Shown: positions 9,568 through 19,224, counted from the stretch's first letter. The stretch is DNA of 64,000 nucleotides from Bacteroidales bacterium (GCA_023667095.1 JAMPAT010000011.1:1-64000), one strand, 5' to 3'. Numbers and translations are program-made. Notes: a model not told the origin generated them from the sequence alone.

Positions 9568-9887
9568 TATTGTCCATAAGGTGCATTGTTCTTGATGTTG
9601 CTGAAAAATGTTGTTAACTTCGCAATCCGTCAATCATGGAACGGATGTTGACTTTATTGATTATTTGAAGAATTGTATATTTGAATCCCTTTATTGTTTA
9701 TGGCGATTGGATTCAGTGCCTGCTAAGTATTCAGACAGGCCAGGGACATGGCTTTGGGCAGTGGCTTATGGTGTTGTGCCGGACATACCGGCTCCCGCCG
9801 GCTGCTCGCTGCAAAAGTCCGCTGGACTGTTTGCCAAGCCGCTCACGAGGGGATAAACAGGTATTAATAATTTTATAAAATAAAATT
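9568..9887 (+). other. Intergenic region and structured leader before ugd
   Basis: No supported gene; an 82-codon open frame at 9608-9856 shows no recognisable features. A good -7 element TATATTTG at 9676-9683 would start a leader of about 195 nt. The leader is GC-rich and can form short hairpins: CCGGC/GCCGG around 9788-9801 and AGTCC/GGACT near 9817-9829. An 8-bp AT hairpin (9869-9876 with 9880-9887) lies directly before the ugd ATG. Long structured leaders before polysaccharide genes suggest transcript-level control, but no known riboswitch is recognised. Confidence 0.45.
9676..9683 (+). promoter_or_regulatory. Putative promoter for ugd-glycosyltransferase-flippase
   Basis: TATATTTG fully matches the Bacteroidetes -7 element. 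A clear -33 element is lacking; TTATTG or ATTTG at 9654-9667 are candidates. Confidence 0.4.
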
Positions 9888-11198
9888 ATGAATATAGCAG
9901 TAGTAGGAACAGGATATGTCGGGCTTGTAAGCGGAGCCTGCTTTGCAGAGATGGGCGTAAATGTAACCTGCGTAGATGTGGACAGAAACAAGATTTCACG
10001 TCTTATCTCCGGAGAAATACCTATCTATGAGCCTGGCCTTGATGAAATAGTGCACCGCAACCATGCAGCAGGCCGTCTGAATTTCACGACAGACCTTGCA
10101 TCGTGCCTCGGTGAAATGGATATAGTGTTCAGCGCAGTAGGAACCCCGCCTGACGAGGACGGCAGTGCAGACCTGTCGTATGTCCTCGAAGTTGCAAGGA
10201 CTGTGGGACGCAACATGGACAGGTATGTCCTGTTAGTGACTAAATCTACAGTCCCTGTCGGAACTTCGCTGAAAGTAAAGGCTGCAATAGCTGAAGAACT
10301 CAGGTGCAGGGGAGTGGACATCCCGTTTGATGTTGCCTCCAACCCTGAATTCCTTAAGGAAGGAGTCGCAATCAAGGATTTCATGTCTCCGGACAGGGTC
10401 GTGGTCGGTGTAGAGTCTGAAAAGGCCAAGGAACTCATGACAAGGCTCTATCGCCCGTTCCTGCTAAACAATTTCCGTGTAATCTTCATGGACATTGCTT
10501 CTGCCGAGATGACAAAATATGCCGCCAATGCAATGCTTGCCACAAGGATTTCATTCATGAATGACATCGCCAACCTCTGCGATATAGTAGGTGCCGATGT
10601 CGATATGGTAAGGAAAGGGATAGGCACTGACGCACGTATAGGGACGAAGTTCCTCTATCCGGGATGCGGATATGGCGGAAGCTGTTTTCCGAAGGATGTG
10701 AAGGCGTTGGCAAGGACAGCTTCAGAGAAAGGCTACACAATGCATGTCATAGAGGCTGTAGACAAGGTCAACGACATGCAGAAGCATATACTTGTGGAGA
10801 AGCTGAGGCATGTATATGGCTCTCTCGAGGGCAAGTCCATTGCCATGTGGGGCCTTTCGTTCAAGCCGGACACGGATGACATGAGGGAGGCTGCGTCCCT
10901 TGTCACGATAAGTGACCTTCTTGATGCCGGTGCGTCTGTAAAGGTCTATGACCCGGTTGCCACGGACGAATGCCGCAGGCGTATCGGTGATTCTGTGGAA
11001 TATGCCAATGACATGTATGATGCGGCGGACGGTGCAGATGCACTTCTCCTTGTCACTGAATGGAAACAGTTCCGCCTGCCGTCTTTCCATGTCCTGAAAA
11101 AGATAATGCGTACACCTGTGATTGTGGACGGAAGGAACATCTATGTCCGCAGCGAGGTCGAGCAGGAGGGATTCACGTATTTGTCCATAGGAAGATAA
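9888..11198 (+). CDS. ugd: UDP-glucose 6-dehydrogenase
   Basis: Oxidises UDP-glucose to UDP-glucuronate, a precursor for acidic polymers; uses two NAD+. The 436-residue protein has GTGYVGLVSG at 7-16, SNPEFLKEG near 145, and the catalytic cysteine C266 in GYGGSCFPKDVKAL. A C-terminal UDP-binding domain contains GLSFKPDTDDMREA near 325. Its stop shares one base with the start of the next gene (TAATG), so translation is coupled. Together with rfbABCD this predicts a polymer with rhamnose and glucuronate or a derivative. Confidence 0.95.
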   Translation: MNIAVVGTGYVGLVSGACFAEMGVNVTCVDVDRNKISRLISGEIPIYEPGLDEIVHRNHAAGRLNFTTDLASCLGEMDIVFSAVGTPPDEDGSADLSYVLEVARTVGRNMDRYVLLVTKSTVPVGTSLKVKAAIAEELRCRGVDIPFDVASNPEFLKEGVAIKDFMSPDRVVVGVESEKAKELMTRLYRPFLLNNFRVIFMDIASAEMTKYAANAMLATRISFMNDIANLCDIVGADVDMVRKGIGTDARIGTKFLYPGCGYGGSCFPKDVKALARTASEKGYTMHVIEAVDKVNDMQKHILVEKLRHVYGSLEGKSIAMWGLSFKPDTDDMREAASLVTISDLLDAGASVKVYDPVATDECRRRIGDSVEYANDMYDAADGADALLLVTEWKQFRLPSFHVLKKIMRTPVIVDGRNIYVRSEVEQEGFTYLSIGR

Positions 11199-12292
11199 TG
11201 CTCTGCTGTATATTCAACTATGCTCCTCTTTACAGACAGTCAATCTATGGCAGGCTGGATGAGGAGTTTGATATACAGTTCTTTTTCGGAAGGAATCTCT
11301 GCGGAGCACAGAACAGCGGCATTGAGAAACTGGACTATGGCATGTTCCGGAATCCTCCCGTTGAATTCACGGCCAGGGATTTCTGTGGACGCTTTCCTTG
11401 GTATTCCGGGATTCTCCGTCTCCCTTTCAGCCGTAAATACTCTTCGTTCCTTGTCACCGGTGAATTCAACTGGGCATATGTCCCTTTCCTTGTCCTGTGC
11501 CGGATTACAGGCAAGAGAGTCTACGCATGGGGGCACGGGCTTAAGCGTATAGGAAGGTATGGATGCTTCAAACGCTTTTACTATAATTCTATAGCGACCT
11601 ATTTTATCTATGGCTCAAAGGGCAGGGACCGTATGGCTGCTCTTGGGTTTCCGGAGAAAAAGTTCCGTGTGATATTCAATTCACTCGGCGGAAAAGTGGA
11701 GCGTATGGCAAATGCAGCCCTGGAATCCGGCATCTACAAGGACCATTTCAGGAATGACCTGCCTGTAATAATATTTTCGGGGAGGCTTACAAAGGCAAAG
11801 AAGCTTGGCATGCTTGTCAAGGCTGTATCTGAACTGAATGCCGAGGGCTGCGGATGCAACCTTGTCATTGTAGGTGACGGGCCGTGCCGTCACGCCCTTG
11901 AGGATACTGCAGCCGGAATCCGGCAGAATACATGGTTCTATGGGGCATGCTATGACAAGGCATCCATAGCTGCCCTTCAATACAATGCAGACCTTTGTGC
12001 AGCCCCTGGAAATGTAGGACTGTCAGCCATACAGTCGATGATGTACGGGGTCCCTGTCATATCCCATGATGATTTTGAATCACAGATGCCTGAGTATGAG
12101 GCTATAGTGGATGGCAGGACTGGTCTTCTTTACCGTCATGGAGACTATGCTGACATGAAGGCAAAGATAAGGCAATGGCTTGAAAGCGGAGTGGACCGTA
12201 GTGAGGTCCGTAAAGCGTGCTATGATGTGATAGACAGTGCCTGGAATTCAGATGAGCAGATAAAGATATTCAAGGAGGTGATTGATGCTTAA
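11198..12292 (+). CDS. Glycosyltransferase, GT4-like
   Basis: Predicted cytosolic sugar transferase building the repeat unit. The 364-residue protein has a GT-B style C-terminal half: IIFSGRLTKAKKLGMLVKA near 188, VIVGDGPCRHALED near 224, and APGNVGLSAIQSMMYGVPVI near 268, which corresponds to the donor-binding region of GT4 enzymes. The usual EX7E first glutamate is replaced here, as in some related bacterial transferases. The open frame extends upstream to 11060 but that part lies inside ugd; the ATG at 11198 overlaps the ugd stop by one base and is the sensible start. Donor and acceptor are unknown. Confidence 0.8.
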   Translation: MLCCIFNYAPLYRQSIYGRLDEEFDIQFFFGRNLCGAQNSGIEKLDYGMFRNPPVEFTARDFCGRFPWYSGILRLPFSRKYSSFLVTGEFNWAYVPFLVLCRITGKRVYAWGHGLKRIGRYGCFKRFYYNSIATYFIYGSKGRDRMAALGFPEKKFRVIFNSLGGKVERMANAALESGIYKDHFRNDLPVIIFSGRLTKAKKLGMLVKAVSELNAEGCGCNLVIVGDGPCRHALEDTAAGIRQNTWFYGACYDKASIAALQYNADLCAAPGNVGLSAIQSMMYGVPVISHDDFESQMPEYEAIVDGRTGLLYRHGDYADMKAKIRQWLESGVDRSEVRKACYDVIDSAWNSDEQIKIFKEVIDA

Positions 12293-13535
12293 GAAGATAT
12301 GGAAATATATGATGTCCGTCGGGACATATTTCGCGGCATCATTTCTTCCTGTGCTTCTCATGGTCGTGGCCAATCCTTTCATTGCCATGAACATGTCTCC
12401 GGAGGACTATGCGATTACGGGATACTACAATTCATTTGTAGCCCTGTTCTCGCCAGTGATAGTTTTCTATATGATAAACTATTACAACAAAAGATATTAC
12501 GAGGTCTCTCCCGAAGAACGTCTCAGGATAAGGGCAATGTTGTTCAAGGCATTGATATTCTTCTCATTTGCGGTCTCCGTGCTGTGTCTGCTTCTCCTTT
12601 GCGGATATATCTGCATATTCAGGAAAGACATGGAGTTCCCGCTGTATCCCTACGCCTTGCTGATGGTCTTTGCCATACCTTTGACCGGAGTATACAAGCT
12701 GGAGCAGGCCGAATGCCGGATGTCGCGTAATGCAAGGGGCTATTTCAGGATAACGGCTGCTTCCGGAGTCATACTTGTCGTGACCAATCTCCTGTTTGTC
12801 GTTGCCGCCAAATGGGGGGCTTTCGGAAAGCTTCTCGCCCCTCTTGTGACAAATGCCATTATATTTGTCTACCTTGCTGTCAAATACAGGAGACTTTTCC
12901 GTGTGCATACAGAAAAGGGGGAATTCATCAAGGCCATGAAGTTTTGCCTGCCGCTTGCTGCGGGTGCAATGCTCGGATATTTCTTCAATGGCTTTGACCG
13001 TACCTACCTGGAGTCTATAGGAGATGTGACAGAATACGGGAACTATATTGTAGGTGCACAGATTGCCGGATATCTCACAACCCTCTCCACTGCAGTCACA
13101 TCCACATTCCAGCCGGACATATATGAATCAATCTCCAAGGGGAATTCCCGTTCACTGGCGGCCACATGCCTTATGCAGATAGGCCTGATAGCCGGGATTG
13201 TGCTGTTCTTCATGATTTTCTGTCCTCTGATAATCAGAATCCTCACAGCGGGCAGGTATATGGATGCGGTCCCGTATGCAAGGATTATATCTGTTTCTAC
13301 ATTGACAAGCTCCATCTATTTCATTGTCAACAATTACACCATTGCACGTGGCTATCCGGGGCTTTACCTCTATACTACATTGCTTGGGAGTGTCATGACA
13401 GTGCTCGCATATCCTCCTGTTGTCGCTTCCTACGGCTATTCAGGAGGAGCATATATGGTTGGCATGTCTTTTGTCTTCCTCGCTGCCACAAATCTGATAC
13501 TGCTTTGCATTGTGCACTTGCGCAAAAAACAATAA
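12285..13535 (+). CDS. Polysaccharide flippase / oligosaccharide transporter (Wzx-like)
   Basis: Integral membrane protein of 416 residues with about 12 hydrophobic segments spread over the whole length, fitting the MOP/Wzx superfamily that flips undecaprenyl-linked repeat units. Early features are SVGTYFAASFLPVLLMVVANP and the FNGFDRTYLE segment near 230. ATG at 12285 overlaps the glycosyltransferase stop by 8 nt and is preceded by a good AAGGAGG at 12271-12277, unusual in this window. It ends the locus: no Wzy polymerase or initiating sugar-phosphate transferase is recognisable here. Confidence 0.82.
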   Translation: MLKKIWKYMMSVGTYFAASFLPVLLMVVANPFIAMNMSPEDYAITGYYNSFVALFSPVIVFYMINYYNKRYYEVSPEERLRIRAMLFKALIFFSFAVSVLCLLLLCGYICIFRKDMEFPLYPYALLMVFAIPLTGVYKLEQAECRMSRNARGYFRITAASGVILVVTNLLFVVAAKWGAFGKLLAPLVTNAIIFVYLAVKYRRLFRVHTEKGEFIKAMKFCLPLAAGAMLGYFFNGFDRTYLESIGDVTEYGNYIVGAQIAGYLTTLSTAVTSTFQPDIYESISKGNSRSLAATCLMQIGLIAGIVLFFMIFCPLIIRILTAGRYMDAVPYARIISVSTLTSSIYFIVNNYTIARGYPGLYLYTTLLGSVMTVLAYPPVVASYGYSGGAYMVGMSFVFLAATNLILLCIVHLRKKQ

Positions 13536-13549
13536 ATTTTTGTCATAAA

Positions 13550-13581
13550 ATTGTATAATTGCCAAAATGTACTTACTTTTG
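13550..13581 (+). promoter_or_regulatory. Putative promoter of the OmpA-family gene
   Basis: TACTTTTG at 13574-13581 matches TAnnTTTG, with ATTG at 13550-13553 about 20 bp upstream. It lies 52 bp before the start codon, consistent with a strongly expressed outer-membrane protein. Confidence 0.6.
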
Positions 13582-13633
13582 CGGGCTGTAGCGGGATATA
13601 GGTAAAATAATAATAATTAACAGTATTACGAGT

Positions 13634-14845
13634 ATGCGTAAGATTCTTTTGGCAGGATTTGCTGCATTGGCAATATCCTCACTCTCTTTCAATGTACTTG
13701 CCCAGGAAAATGGCAACAGGGACTCACTTAACCGTATTGTCCGTGGCCCATACGAGACAAACCGTTTCGGTGACAACTGGTTTATAGGTGTTGGAGGCGG
13801 TATCAACCTCTTCATGGACGGCGGCGGGCACAAGACACGTGTCGCTCCTGCAATTGATGTTACAGTAGGAAAATGGTTCACTCCAAGCGTGGGTGCACGT
13901 ATCGGATACAATGGACTCCGTGCAAACGGATGGATGCCTGAGGCAACTGTAGTTGCACCTGATTTTGTGGACAGCAAGAATATGTACAAGGAGAAAGTCA
14001 ACTATGCCTTTGCACATGCAGACCTTCTCTGGAACATCTCAAACGCATTCAGCGGATATAAGGAGACAAGGTTCTGGAATGTAATTCCTTACGCTACTTT
14101 CGGCTTCATGCACTCATATGGTGTAAAGGGTGTGGACCACAAGGACAATGAGTTCGCAGCAGGTGCAGGTATCCTCAACAACCTCCGTCTGAGCAACCGT
14201 GTAAACCTTACTCTTGACGGACGCGCAGTCGTTGTAAAGGGTACTTTCAATGGAATGAAAGGTGGTGTTACAGCACTTCCTTCACTTACAGTAGGTGTCT
14301 CAGTAAACCTTGGCAAGACCAATTGGAAACGTGCTACCCAGGTTCCTGCAGGATATGCTCCATACTGCGTGGCTGAGGTAAATGACATGAAGTCTGCTTC
14401 AGATGACCTCAGGAAGGAGAATGCAGCCCTTGCGAAGAAAAACAATGCGCTTTCTGATGAGCTTGCTGCACTCAAGAAGGAGAACGAGGAACTCAGGAAC
14501 AAGGCAGCCGAGAAGATTATGCTTGATGTCACTCCAGGTGCCGTGTTCTTCAACATAGGTGAGACCAAGCTTGATGCAAGGGAGCTCTTCCACCTTGACT
14601 TCTATCTGCAGAACGTGATTGCACAGGACAAGGAAAAGGTATTTGTGCTGACAGGATATGCTGACAAGCAGACCGGTACAAAGAAACGCAACCAGCAGCT
14701 CAGCGAGCAGAGGGTACAGTATGTCTACGACCTTCTCCGCAACAAATACAATGTTCCGGCTGAGCGTCTTGTAATCAAGGCTGTAGGTTCAGAGAACAAC
14801 AGGTTCAGCGATCCTGTGCTCAACAGGTCGGTTGTTATTGAATAA
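13634..14845 (+). CDS. OmpA-family outer-membrane protein
   Basis: Structural link between outer membrane and peptidoglycan. In 403 residues: a signal peptide (about 1-24, ending VLAQ), an eight-stranded-barrel-like N-terminal domain (about 45-235, many aromatic strand ends), a coiled-coil linker rich in Lys/Glu/Ala (about 253-293, DDLRKENAALAKKNNAL), and a C-terminal OmpA peptidoglycan-binding domain (about 295-403, with LTGYADKQTGTKKRNQQLSE). Codon use is clean and repetitive as in highly expressed genes. Monocistronic, with its own promoter and a hairpin downstream. Confidence 0.92.
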   Translation: MRKILLAGFAALAISSLSFNVLAQENGNRDSLNRIVRGPYETNRFGDNWFIGVGGGINLFMDGGGHKTRVAPAIDVTVGKWFTPSVGARIGYNGLRANGWMPEATVVAPDFVDSKNMYKEKVNYAFAHADLLWNISNAFSGYKETRFWNVIPYATFGFMHSYGVKGVDHKDNEFAAGAGILNNLRLSNRVNLTLDGRAVVVKGTFNGMKGGVTALPSLTVGVSVNLGKTNWKRATQVPAGYAPYCVAEVNDMKSASDDLRKENAALAKKNNALSDELAALKKENEELRNKAAEKIMLDVTPGAVFFNIGETKLDARELFHLDFYLQNVIAQDKEKVFVLTGYADKQTGTKKRNQQLSEQRVQYVYDLLRNKYNVPAERLVIKAVGSENNRFSDPVLNRSVVIE

Positions 14846-14878
14846 TCTGCTTTTTTGTTCATAAAAGCTTTTTAATCT

Positions 14879-14909
14879 GGCGTGTCCCTTTTTCCAATGG
14901 GGGCGCGCC
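14879..14909 (+). terminator. Hairpin after the OmpA-family gene
   Basis: A 10-bp stem with two G-T pairs, 14879-14888 (GGCGTGTCCC) with 14900-14909 (GGGGCGCGCC), and an 11-nt loop. There is no U run after it, so termination efficiency is uncertain. Confidence 0.5.
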
Positions 14910-14963
14910 ATTCAAGTTTAATATAATTTCGTGTCAGGCGTCCCGGATTATAAAATCATTTCT

Positions 14964-14971
14964 TATATTTG
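14964..14971 (+). promoter_or_regulatory. Putative promoter of the agmatine operon
   Basis: TATATTTG, a full match to the -7 element, 54 bp before the agmatine deiminase start; no clear -33 element. Confidence 0.45.
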
Positions 14972-15025
14972 TCGGCCTTTGTTTGGCTTATTGCAACTTG
15001 ATAAACAGATTTTATAGGATATATT

Positions 15026-16066
15026 ATGAGATTACCTGCAGAATGGGAAAGGCAGAGCGGTGTACAGCTGACATGGCCGCATTGTGAAACAGAATGGTAT
15101 GAGCTTGAGAAGGTCCTTGAATGCTATGTCCACATAGCATCAAGTATAATGAAGTTCGAGCCGCTTATGATAGTGGCGCGTGACATTGATGAGGCAAAGG
15201 CTGATATAGCAAGGATTTCTGCTTCAAGGAATGTGGAAATCGACATTGATGCCATACGCTTCTATGAGGCACCGCTCAATGACACATGGGCGAGGGACCA
15301 TGGCGGAATCTCTGTCCATGGGGACAATGGCGAGAAATATCTTTACGACTTTGTGTTCAACGGATGGGGACAGAAATTTGCCTCCAACCTGGACAACCAG
15401 ATAACCAAGGCCATATTCTCCCAGGGAGCGTTCAACGATGATGTCATGGGTGTAGACATGAGGCCTTTTGTCCTTGAGGGCGGAAGCATAGACTCAGACG
15501 GCTGCGGTACATTGCTGACAACGACCGAATGTCTCTGCTCGCTCAACAGGAACGAGTACCTGTCGAAAGATGAGATAGAGGATGAGCTTAAAGGAGCTTT
15601 CGGACTCTCAAGGGTCCTGTGGCTTGACCATGGCGGGATAATCGGTGACGATACTGACAGCCATGTGGATACACTGGCCCGTTTCTGCAGTCCGGATACA
15701 ATCGCATACGTCCAGTGCACAGACCCGGATGACCCGCATTATGAAAGTCTCGGTGAGATGGAAAGGCAGCTCCGTACATTCAGGACTGCAGAAGGCAAAA
15801 GGTACAACCTCATACCTCTTCCTCTGCCTGATGAACTTTACCTGGACGGCTACAGGCTTCCGGCATCATACGCGAATTTCCTGATTGTAAACGGGGGAGT
15901 GTTGCTTCCAGGTTCCGGCTCACCGAAAGACGAAGTTGCCCGTGAAGCCCTGCAGAAGGCATTCCCTGACAGGAAGGTCGTTGTGATTGACTGCCGTGCG
16001 CTGCTTTCCGGACACGGATCACTGCACTGCGTGACAATGCAGTTCCCAGAAGGATATCTAAGATAG
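15026..16066 (+). CDS. aguA: Agmatine deiminase
   Basis: Hydrolyses agmatine to N-carbamoylputrescine and ammonia; the first of two steps to putrescine. The 346-residue pentein-fold protein shows TWARDHGGISV near 92, LEGGSID near 151, WLDHGGIIGDDTDSHVDT near 200, LLPGSGSPKDEVA near 294 and the catalytic cysteine C335 in GHGSLHCVTMQ. The next gene encodes the enzyme for its product, which makes the assignment firm against peptidyl-arginine deiminase. Confidence 0.94.
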   Translation: MRLPAEWERQSGVQLTWPHCETEWYELEKVLECYVHIASSIMKFEPLMIVARDIDEAKADIARISASRNVEIDIDAIRFYEAPLNDTWARDHGGISVHGDNGEKYLYDFVFNGWGQKFASNLDNQITKAIFSQGAFNDDVMGVDMRPFVLEGGSIDSDGCGTLLTTTECLCSLNRNEYLSKDEIEDELKGAFGLSRVLWLDHGGIIGDDTDSHVDTLARFCSPDTIAYVQCTDPDDPHYESLGEMERQLRTFRTAEGKRYNLIPLPLPDELYLDGYRLPASYANFLIVNGGVLLPGSGSPKDEVAREALQKAFPDRKVVVIDCRALLSGHGSLHCVTMQFPEGYLR

Positions 16067-16083
16067 AATAAAAGACAAAGGCA

Positions 16084-16971
16084 ATGAATATACTTAAAGT
16101 AGGAATGGTGCAGCAGTCATGTACAGAAGACATTGCTGCAAATATTGAGAAACTTAAAGGCAATATCCGCAAGTGCGCGGAACAGGGTGCGCAGCTTGTG
16201 GTGCTCCAGGAACTTCATAATTCAGTCTATTTCTGCAAGACTGAGGATGCTGCCCTCTGCGACCTTGCCGAACCAATCCCGGGGCCTTCGACAGAGACAT
16301 ACGGGGCACTGGCGATGGAACTTGGAATAGTCATAGTCCTCTCGCTCTTTGAGAGGAGGACTGCCGGGATATACCACAATACTGCTGTTGTGCTCGAGAA
16401 GGACGGCTCAATCGCCGGAAAATACAGGAAGATGCATATCCCGGATGATCCTTGCTATTACGAGAAATTCTACTTTACGCCAGGTGATATGGGATTCAAG
16501 CCGATAGAGACTTCTGCCGGAAGCCTTGGAGTGCTTGTCTGCTGGGACCAGTGGTATCCGGAGGCAGCACGCTGCATGGCACTGAACGGTGCGCAGATCC
16601 TTATCTATCCTACAGCAATCGGAGGTGTCTACACCGATCCGGTAGAGGAACAGAAGGTGCAGAGCGATGCCTGGCAGCTTGTCCAGAGAGGGCATTCCGT
16701 GGCCAACGGGCTGCCTGTCGTCACAGTAAACCGTACCGGCCAGGAAGATGACCCAAGCGGAAACACAAAAGGCATCAAGTTCTGGGGACGCTCATTCGCG
16801 ACAGGCCCGCAGGGAGAGCTGCTTGCTGAGTTCGGCAATGACGAAGAGGGGGTAAAGGTTGTGGAGATAGACCTGGACAGGACAGAATATGTCCGCCGTG
16901 GCTGGCCATTCTTCCGTGACCGCCGCATTGATGCGTACGGTGAGAATATCCTTAAACGCTATGGCAGGTAG
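16084..16971 (+). CDS. aguB: N-carbamoylputrescine amidase
   Basis: Nitrilase-family hydrolase giving putrescine, CO2 and ammonia. The 295-residue protein has the catalytic triad of the family: Glu in [11 protein letters not shown] near 43, Lys in [10 protein letters not shown] near 118, and C153 in [14 protein letters not shown]. Close length and motif match to bacterial and plant CPA enzymes. It lies 17 nt after aguA and 50 nt before purT, in one operon. Confidence 0.94.
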   Translation: MNILKVGMVQQSCTEDIAANIEKLKGNIRKCAEQGAQLVVLQELHNSVYFCKTEDAALCDLAEPIPGPSTETYGALAMELGIVIVLSLFERRTAGIYHNTAVVLEKDGSIAGKYRKMHIPDDPCYYEKFYFTPGDMGFKPIETSAGSLGVLVCWDQWYPEAARCMALNGAQILIYPTAIGGVYTDPVEEQKVQSDAWQLVQRGHSVANGLPVVTVNRTGQEDDPSGNTKGIKFWGRSFATGPQGELLAEFGNDEEGVKVVEIDLDRTEYVRRGWPFFRDRRIDAYGENILKRYGR

Positions 16972-17021
16972 CTTCCATGCCAGGCTCAAAGAGATCCTAC
17001 CTTATAAACAACATAATGATT

Positions 17022-18206
17022 ATGACAAAGATTGGAACTACTTTTACCAGATTCGGCAGGAAAGCCGTTCTGTGCGGCTCCGGTGAACTTGGAAAGGAGG
17101 TGGCTATTGAACTCCAGAGATATGGGGTTGAAGTCGTTGCCCTTGACAAATATGCAAATGCCCCGGCAATGCATATCGCAAATTCATTCCATGTGCTTCC
17201 GATGCTTGACGGTGCAGCCCTGCGCAGTGTTATTGAGCAGGAGAAGCCTGACTATGTGATACCGGAGATTGAGGCAATTGCCACAGATACGCTGGTCGAA
17301 CTGGAGAAAGAGGGATATAATGTGGTTCCGACGGCCAATGCAGCCCGTATTACAATGAACAGGGAGGGTATCCGCCGCCTTGCTGCCGAAACCCTCGGGC
17401 TTCCAACCTCTTCCTACCGTTTTGCTGAGACGTATGATGAGTTCGTGAAAGCTGTGGAGGAAGTCGGTATGCCTTGTGTCGTAAAGCCTGTAATGAGTTC
17501 TTCCGGACATGGACAGAGTGTGATACGTACAGCTGATGACGTAGACCGTTCGTGGCATATTTCACAGGAGGGTGGACGTGCCGGCAGCGGAAAGGTAATT
17601 GTAGAGGGATTTGTTGACTTTGACTACGAAATTACGCTCCTTACTGTCCGTCATTCCGCAGGGACAACATTCCTGAAACCTATCGGCCATCACCAGGTTG
17701 ACGGGGACTACCGTGAATCATGGCAGCCTCAGGAGATGTTACATTCTGCAATCCGTAAGGCAGAGGAGATTGCAGGTGCGATTACAGGTGCGCTTGGAGG
17801 ATATGGAATCTTCGGTGTGGAGCTTTTCATCAAGGGGGACGATGTCATTTTCAGTGAGGTGTCACCACGTCCGCATGACACAGGTATGGTTACAATGATC
17901 TCCCAGGACATGTCCGAGTTTGCACTCCATGCACGTGCCGTCCTCGGACTTCCTGTCCCGTCTGTGGAATTTTATGGACCGTCTGCATCAAAGGCCATAG
18001 TTGTAGAGGGGAATTCTACAGAATATGAATTCTGTGACCTCGAAAAGGTTCTTGAGGAGCCTGGTGTGCAGATACGTCTCTTTGGAAAACCTGAGATTCA
18101 GGGGCACCGCCGTCTCGGAGTGCTCCTTGCAAAGGCCGATACGGTCGAAGAGGCATTGGCCAAGGTCAACCGTGCATACGCCAAGCTTACTGTAAAGGTG
18201 TATTAG
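17022..18206 (+). CDS. purT: Formate-dependent phosphoribosylglycinamide formyltransferase
   Basis: ATP-grasp enzyme that formylates GAR with formate in purine synthesis, bypassing folate-dependent PurN. The start at 17022 gives 394 residues beginning MTKIGTTF, close to the usual length of about 392; in-frame ATGs at 16977 and 17016 are less family-like. Visible: [14 protein letters not shown] near 18, the ATP-grasp core with [16 protein letters not shown] near 150, and the metal-binding end [25 protein letters not shown] near 265 to 290. Its position behind polyamine genes is unexpected; no other purine gene is in the window. Confidence 0.94.
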   Translation: MTKIGTTFTRFGRKAVLCGSGELGKEVAIELQRYGVEVVALDKYANAPAMHIANSFHVLPMLDGAALRSVIEQEKPDYVIPEIEAIATDTLVELEKEGYNVVPTANAARITMNREGIRRLAAETLGLPTSSYRFAETYDEFVKAVEEVGMPCVVKPVMSSSGHGQSVIRTADDVDRSWHISQEGGRAGSGKVIVEGFVDFDYEITLLTVRHSAGTTFLKPIGHHQVDGDYRESWQPQEMLHSAIRKAEEIAGAITGALGGYGIFGVELFIKGDDVIFSEVSPRPHDTGMVTMISQDMSEFALHARAVLGLPVPSVEFYGPSASKAIVVEGNSTEYEFCDLEKVLEEPGVQIRLFGKPEIQGHRRLGVLLAKADTVEEALAKVNRAYAKLTVKVY

Positions 18207-18226
18207 GGATGGGTATAGAAAAAGAT

Positions 18227-18268
18227 AAAGGTGGTGAATCAAAAGCAGGCTTCTGTTTCACCACCTTT
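18227..18268. terminator. Bidirectional terminator between purT and the HAD gene
   Basis: A perfect 12-bp inverted repeat, AAAGGTGGTGAA at 18227-18238 and TTCACCACCTTT at 18257-18268, with an 18-nt loop. It lies between two convergent genes and has A/T flanks on both sides, so it can serve both strands. Confidence 0.75.
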
Positions 18269-18300
18269 AGTTTGTACAATGCAGGCCATAATGTCGGCTG

Positions 18301-19140
18301 CTATCTGTAGCGGGACAGTTTTCTCAATGTGTCCTCAACCTTTATCTTATCTATGATCGAGCAGACAACCTTGTATGTCCTGCTGTCCTTTGTATAGTGC
18401 GCAGGAGTGATGAAATTTACCCTTTCCTGTCGGAGCAGCTTCTGGGCAATCTCCTTCTTTCCTGGGATTTTCGGATTGTAGACAGCTATTGAATTGCCAC
18501 CGAACATCTTTACGATTTTCATGCACGGGACATCAGTCTCTCCATCACCGAAATATATCATGTGCGGGAACGGGATACGCTTGTCCTCGTCCATCTGGCT
18601 CTCGTTTACACGCTGGTTGTCCCGGATGCTGAGTATCCCTTTGTTTATCTTGAACAGGAACTGTGTCTTTGCCGTGTAGTCCACTGCAACTCCAGGCCAT
18701 TCTGCCACTCCGTTTTCGTCATAGAGGAATGAGCATGCGTAGATACGCTTGAATTCATGCGCAATCGGTGTCCCTTCAATCATTTCCGCCAGGCCAGAGG
18801 AATTGATATAATGCTCAACTGTGACACCTCGTTCCTTTCCATATGCGTTTATCAGCTTGAACCATCCCTTTACTCCCTCAAAAAGTTCAACCCCTTTGCC
18901 GAAACTCATGAACTTGCTCCTTTCCAGAGTGATTCCTGCCTTTCTGGCTTCATCGAACATCAGTTTCATATAGCTCAGGATGTTGCTCGCATCCTGTACC
19001 TTTGCTATCTCATCGCTCATCTTCCAGAACTCCTTCGGGCTTTTCCCTATTGCCTGGATAAAGCCGAACTCCTGCATGTTCCCCGGGGAAAGTGTCCCGT
19101 CAAAGTCGTATATAAGTGCGACTATCGGTTTGCGTCTCAT
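18301..19140 (-). CDS. HAD-superfamily phosphatase
   Basis: Cytosolic hydrolase of 279 residues, substrate unknown. Motif I is LIYDFDGTLSPG (about 10-20) with both aspartates, so a phosphatase-type nucleophile and acid/base pair is intact. Motif IV is YFGDGETDVPCMK near 195-208. The region between looks like a helical cap. Homologues are common in gut Bacteroidetes as haloacid-dehalogenase-like hydrolases. Divergent from the acyl-CoA ligase and convergent with purT. Confidence 0.8.
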   Translation of the reverse strand: MRRKPIVALIYDFDGTLSPGNMQEFGFIQAIGKSPKEFWKMSDEIAKVQDASNILSYMKLMFDEARKAGITLERSKFMSFGKGVELFEGVKGWFKLINAYGKERGVTVEHYINSSGLAEMIEGTPIAHEFKRIYACSFLYDENGVAEWPGVAVDYTAKTQFLFKINKGILSIRDNQRVNESQMDEDKRIPFPHMIYFGDGETDVPCMKIVKMFGGNSIAVYNPKIPGKKEIAQKLLRQERVNFITPAHYTKDSRTYKVVCSIIDKIKVEDTLRKLSRYR

Positions 19141-19194
19141 ACTATTAAGTTGTTATGCCTTTTGTTTTTGACATTTGGCAGCATTATTGATACG

Positions 19195-19202
19195 CAAATA
19201 TA
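19195..19202 (-). promoter_or_regulatory. Putative promoter of the HAD gene
   Basis: CAAATATA on the plus strand, i.e. TATATTTG on the minus strand, 55 bp before the HAD start. No clear -33 element. Confidence 0.45.
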
Positions 19203-19224
19203 GGAAAATTAGTAAATTAATTGT

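Noticed and set aside
9608..9856. 82-codon open frame between rfbB and ugd
   Set aside because: No recognisable domain or signal peptide, it overlaps the predicted promoter and leader of ugd, and it has poor codon use.
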